Positions 62,394 to 64,000 of a stretch of 64,000 bases of DNA are shown here, in pieces. Position 1 is the first letter of the stretch. Every line of letters starts with the position of its first letter. The notes under the pieces were generated by a model. That model was not told the origin of the DNA. It saw only the letters and a program-made list of their open reading frames with translations, and did no database searches. The position numbers were made by a program, and so were the translations under genes. Location: contig NZ_LZRU01000010.1 in the NCBI RefSeq assembly GCF_002159085.1, positions 1 through 64,000 on the forward strand. Direction: 5' to 3'. This DNA comes from Thermobacillus sp. ZCTH02-B1. GTDB taxonomy: Bacteria > Bacillota > Bacilli > Paenibacillales > Paenibacillaceae.

Positions 62394-64000
62394 TCACAGA
62401 ATCATTTGCGGGTCGACGTCGACGCCGATCCGGACGTCGCCCGCGTCACGGTCCGCGGCCAGCGCTTCGGCGGCCCGCCGGAAAAGCCCGGCCGCGTCGA
62501 CATTTCCCCGATATTTTATCATAACTTGCCACCGGTAGCGATCTTTCAGGCGCGGAATCGGCGACGCGGAGGGTCCGACGATCTCGAGCGCGGTCTCCGC
62601 GCCGCCCGCCAGCGGCCTGAGCAGACCGGCTTCGGCGGCGGCGCTCCTGAGCGCCGCGGCGAACGCCTCGGCCGCCGCGGCGAGCTTCGCCGGATCGGGA
62701 TGCGACAGCGTCGCGAGCGCAAGCCGCGAATACGGCGGATAGAAGAGCAGCCGCCGCGCGCGCAGCTCCTCGCGCACGAACCCGATGTAATCGTGGTGCT
62801 GTGCCGCGCGGATCGCGTAGTGGTCCGGCGTGTACGTCTGCACGACGACCTCGCCGGGGAGCTCGTGCCGCCCGGCCCTGCCGGCCACCTGCGTGATCAG
62901 CTGGAACGTCCGCTCCGCCGCGCGGAAATCCGGCAGGTGGAGCGACGTGTCGGCCGCGATGACGCCGACCAGCGTCACGAGCGGAAAATCGAGCCCCTTC
63001 GCGACCATCTGCGTCCCGAGCAGCACATCCGCCTCGCGCCGGCCGAACGCCGTCAGCAGCCTCTCGTGCGCCCCCTTCGTGCCGGTCGTGTCGACGTCCA
63101 TCCGGATGACGCGGATGCCGGGGAACGTGCGCTTAAGCTCCTCCTCGACGCGCTCCGTCCCGGTGCCGAAATAGCGGATGTGCGGGCTGCCGCACGAGGG
63201 GCATGCCTCCGGCTGCCGTTCCGCATATCCGCAGTAATGGCAGCGCAGCACGCCGCTCCGCCGGTGGTAGGTAAGCGAGATTTCGCAATGCGGGCAGCCG
63301 GCCGCGTACCCGCAGGAGCGGCACATGACGAAGGTGCTGTAGCCGCGCCGGTTGAGCAGCAGCACGGTCTGCTCGCCCCGTTCGAGCCGCAGCGTCAGCG
63401 CCTCGCGCAGCCGGCGGCTGAACATCGACCGGTTGCCCGCGGCCAGCTCCGCGCGCATGTCGACGATCTCCACCGGCGGGAGCGGATTGCCGAGCGCCCT
63501 CCCGGGCAGCGGCAGCCACTCGGCGGAGCGGAGCGCCGCGCCGGGCGTGACCCGGACGACCGGCCCGCTTGCTTCCCTCGCCGCGGCCGCGGGCACGATC
63601 CGCGCGGCGGCGAAACTTTCGAGCGACGGCGTCGCCGAACCGAGGACGACGACCGCGCCGTGTTGTCCGGCCCGGTACACCGCCACGTCGCGCGCGTGAT
63701 ATTTCGGGCTTTCCTCCTGCTTGTAGGAGGATTCGTGCTCCTCGTCGATGACGATCAGGCCGATCCGCTCGAACGGCGCAAACACGGCCGAGCGCGCGCC
63801 GATCGCCACCCGGACGCGGCCGTCGCGGACCTTGCGCCATTCGTCGTACCGCTCGCCCGCCGACAGGCGGCTGTGCAGGACGGCGACGTCGCCGCCGAAC
63901 CGCCCCTTGAAGCGATCCACCATCTGCGGCGTCAGCGCGATTTCCGGCACGAGCACGATCGCCTGGCGGCCGGATGCGATACACCGTTCGATCGCCTGCA
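62394..64000 (-). CDS. priA: Primosomal protein N' (PriA), C-terminal part
   Basis: PriA restarts replication at collapsed forks. The frame is open to the right edge, so the N-terminal DNA-binding and early helicase part is missing. Visible are the VLVPEIALTPQMVDRF block, IVIDEEHESSYKQEESPKYH, the zinc-binding CRSCGYAAGCPHC / CHYCGYAERQPEACPSC clusters, and motifs V-VI (GTQMVAKGLDFPLVTLV, QVAGRAGRHELPG). It begins the priA-def-fmt-rsmB group. Confidence 0.96.
   Translation of the reverse strand, partial: QAIERCIASGRQAIVLVPEIALTPQMVDRFKGRFGGDVAVLHSRLSAGERYDEWRKVRDGRVRVAIGARSAVFAPFERIGLIVIDEEHESSYKQEESPKYHARDVAVYRAGQHGAVVVLGSATPSLESFAAARIVPAAAAREASGPVVRVTPGAALRSAEWLPLPGRALGNPLPPVEIVDMRAELAAGNRSMFSRRLREALTLRLERGEQTVLLLNRRGYSTFVMCRSCGYAAGCPHCEISLTYHRRSGVLRCHYCGYAERQPEACPSCGSPHIRYFGTGTERVEEELKRTFPGIRVIRMDVDTTGTKGAHERLLTAFGRREADVLLGTQMVAKGLDFPLVTLVGVIAADTSLHLPDFRAAERTFQLITQVAGRAGRHELPGEVVVQTYTPDHYAIRAAQHHDYIGFVREELRARRLLFYPPYSRLALATLSHPDPAKLAAAAEAFAAALRSAAAEAGLLRPLAGGAETALEIVGPSASPIPRLKDRYRWQVMIKYRGNVDAAGLFRRAAEALAADRDAGDVRIGVDVDPQMIL

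Overview
The window is high-GC DNA from an endospore-forming member of the Bacillota, most likely Paenibacillaceae. Evidence for this is the Bacillus-type gene order (ylqH/ylqG, rnhB, rbgA, lepB, rplS, trmD, rimM, khpA, rpsP, ffh, ylxM, ftsY, smc, rnc, fab genes, plsX, fapR; then priA, def, fmt, rsmB, rlmN, prpC, prkC, rsgA, rpe, spoVM, rpmB, yloU, fakA, degV, recG), the sporulation genes (spoVM, ylbJ, spoVIF), strong Shine-Dalgarno sites, and frequent GTG/TTG starts. No species name is claimed. No rRNA, tRNA or CRISPR array was seen.

Layout. 1-0.4 kb: 5' part of an integrase-type transposase cut by the window edge. 0.5-2.1 kb: comM. 2.3-24 kb (minus strand): YraN, FlhB- and FliK-like proteins, RNase HII, ribosome assembly GTPase, signal peptidase, ribosomal proteins and tRNA/rRNA maturation factors, the SRP system, SMC, RNase III, and a fatty-acid/phospholipid cluster controlled by FapR. 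24-31 kb: yceD-rpmF, tmcAL, ylbL, ylbJ, coaD, rsmD, an unassigned structured RNA candidate, a small acidic protein and a DUF2905 protein. 31-35.4 kb: a TatD-like hydrolase and a TPP-riboswitch-controlled ABC uptake operon (ThiY-, ThiX-, ThiZ-like plus a thiamine-binding DUF77 protein).

35.5-42.1 kb is the main accessory block: a nucleotide-sugar and glycosyltransferase cluster (rhamnosyltransferase-like, UDP-GlcNAc 4,6-dehydratase-like, nucleotide-sugar dehydrogenase, methyltransferase with coiled coil, GT2 with TPRs), a divergent GT-D-fold glycosyltransferase, and a short beta-rich protein that may be a surface protein. A sporulation-sigma-like -10 sits before the cluster, so spore-surface glycosylation is a plausible reading. 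42.3-45.5 kb: a DNA-damage block (YolD-like, UvrX-type Y-family polymerase with two LexA boxes, SRAP/YedK protein) containing two unusual noncoding repeat sets. 45.7-64 kb: SpoVIF-like, RecG, DegV plus FakA (fatty-acid kinase), YloU, L28, an intracellular GH8 exo-oligoxylanase, SpoVM, Rpe, RsgA, PrkC/PrpC signalling pair, RlmN, RsmB, Fmt, Def and the C-terminal part of PriA running off the right edge.

The window links lipid synthesis (fab-plsX-FapR), fatty-acid phosphorylation (FakA/DegV), translation machinery, and a Ser/Thr kinase/phosphatase pair. Regulation readable in the sequence includes sigmaA-type promoters before comM, rplS, ylxM-ffh, yceD, rsmD, yloU and the thiamine operon; a sigmaE-like promoter before ylbJ; a FapR operator; a TPP riboswitch with a terminator; and paired SOS boxes.
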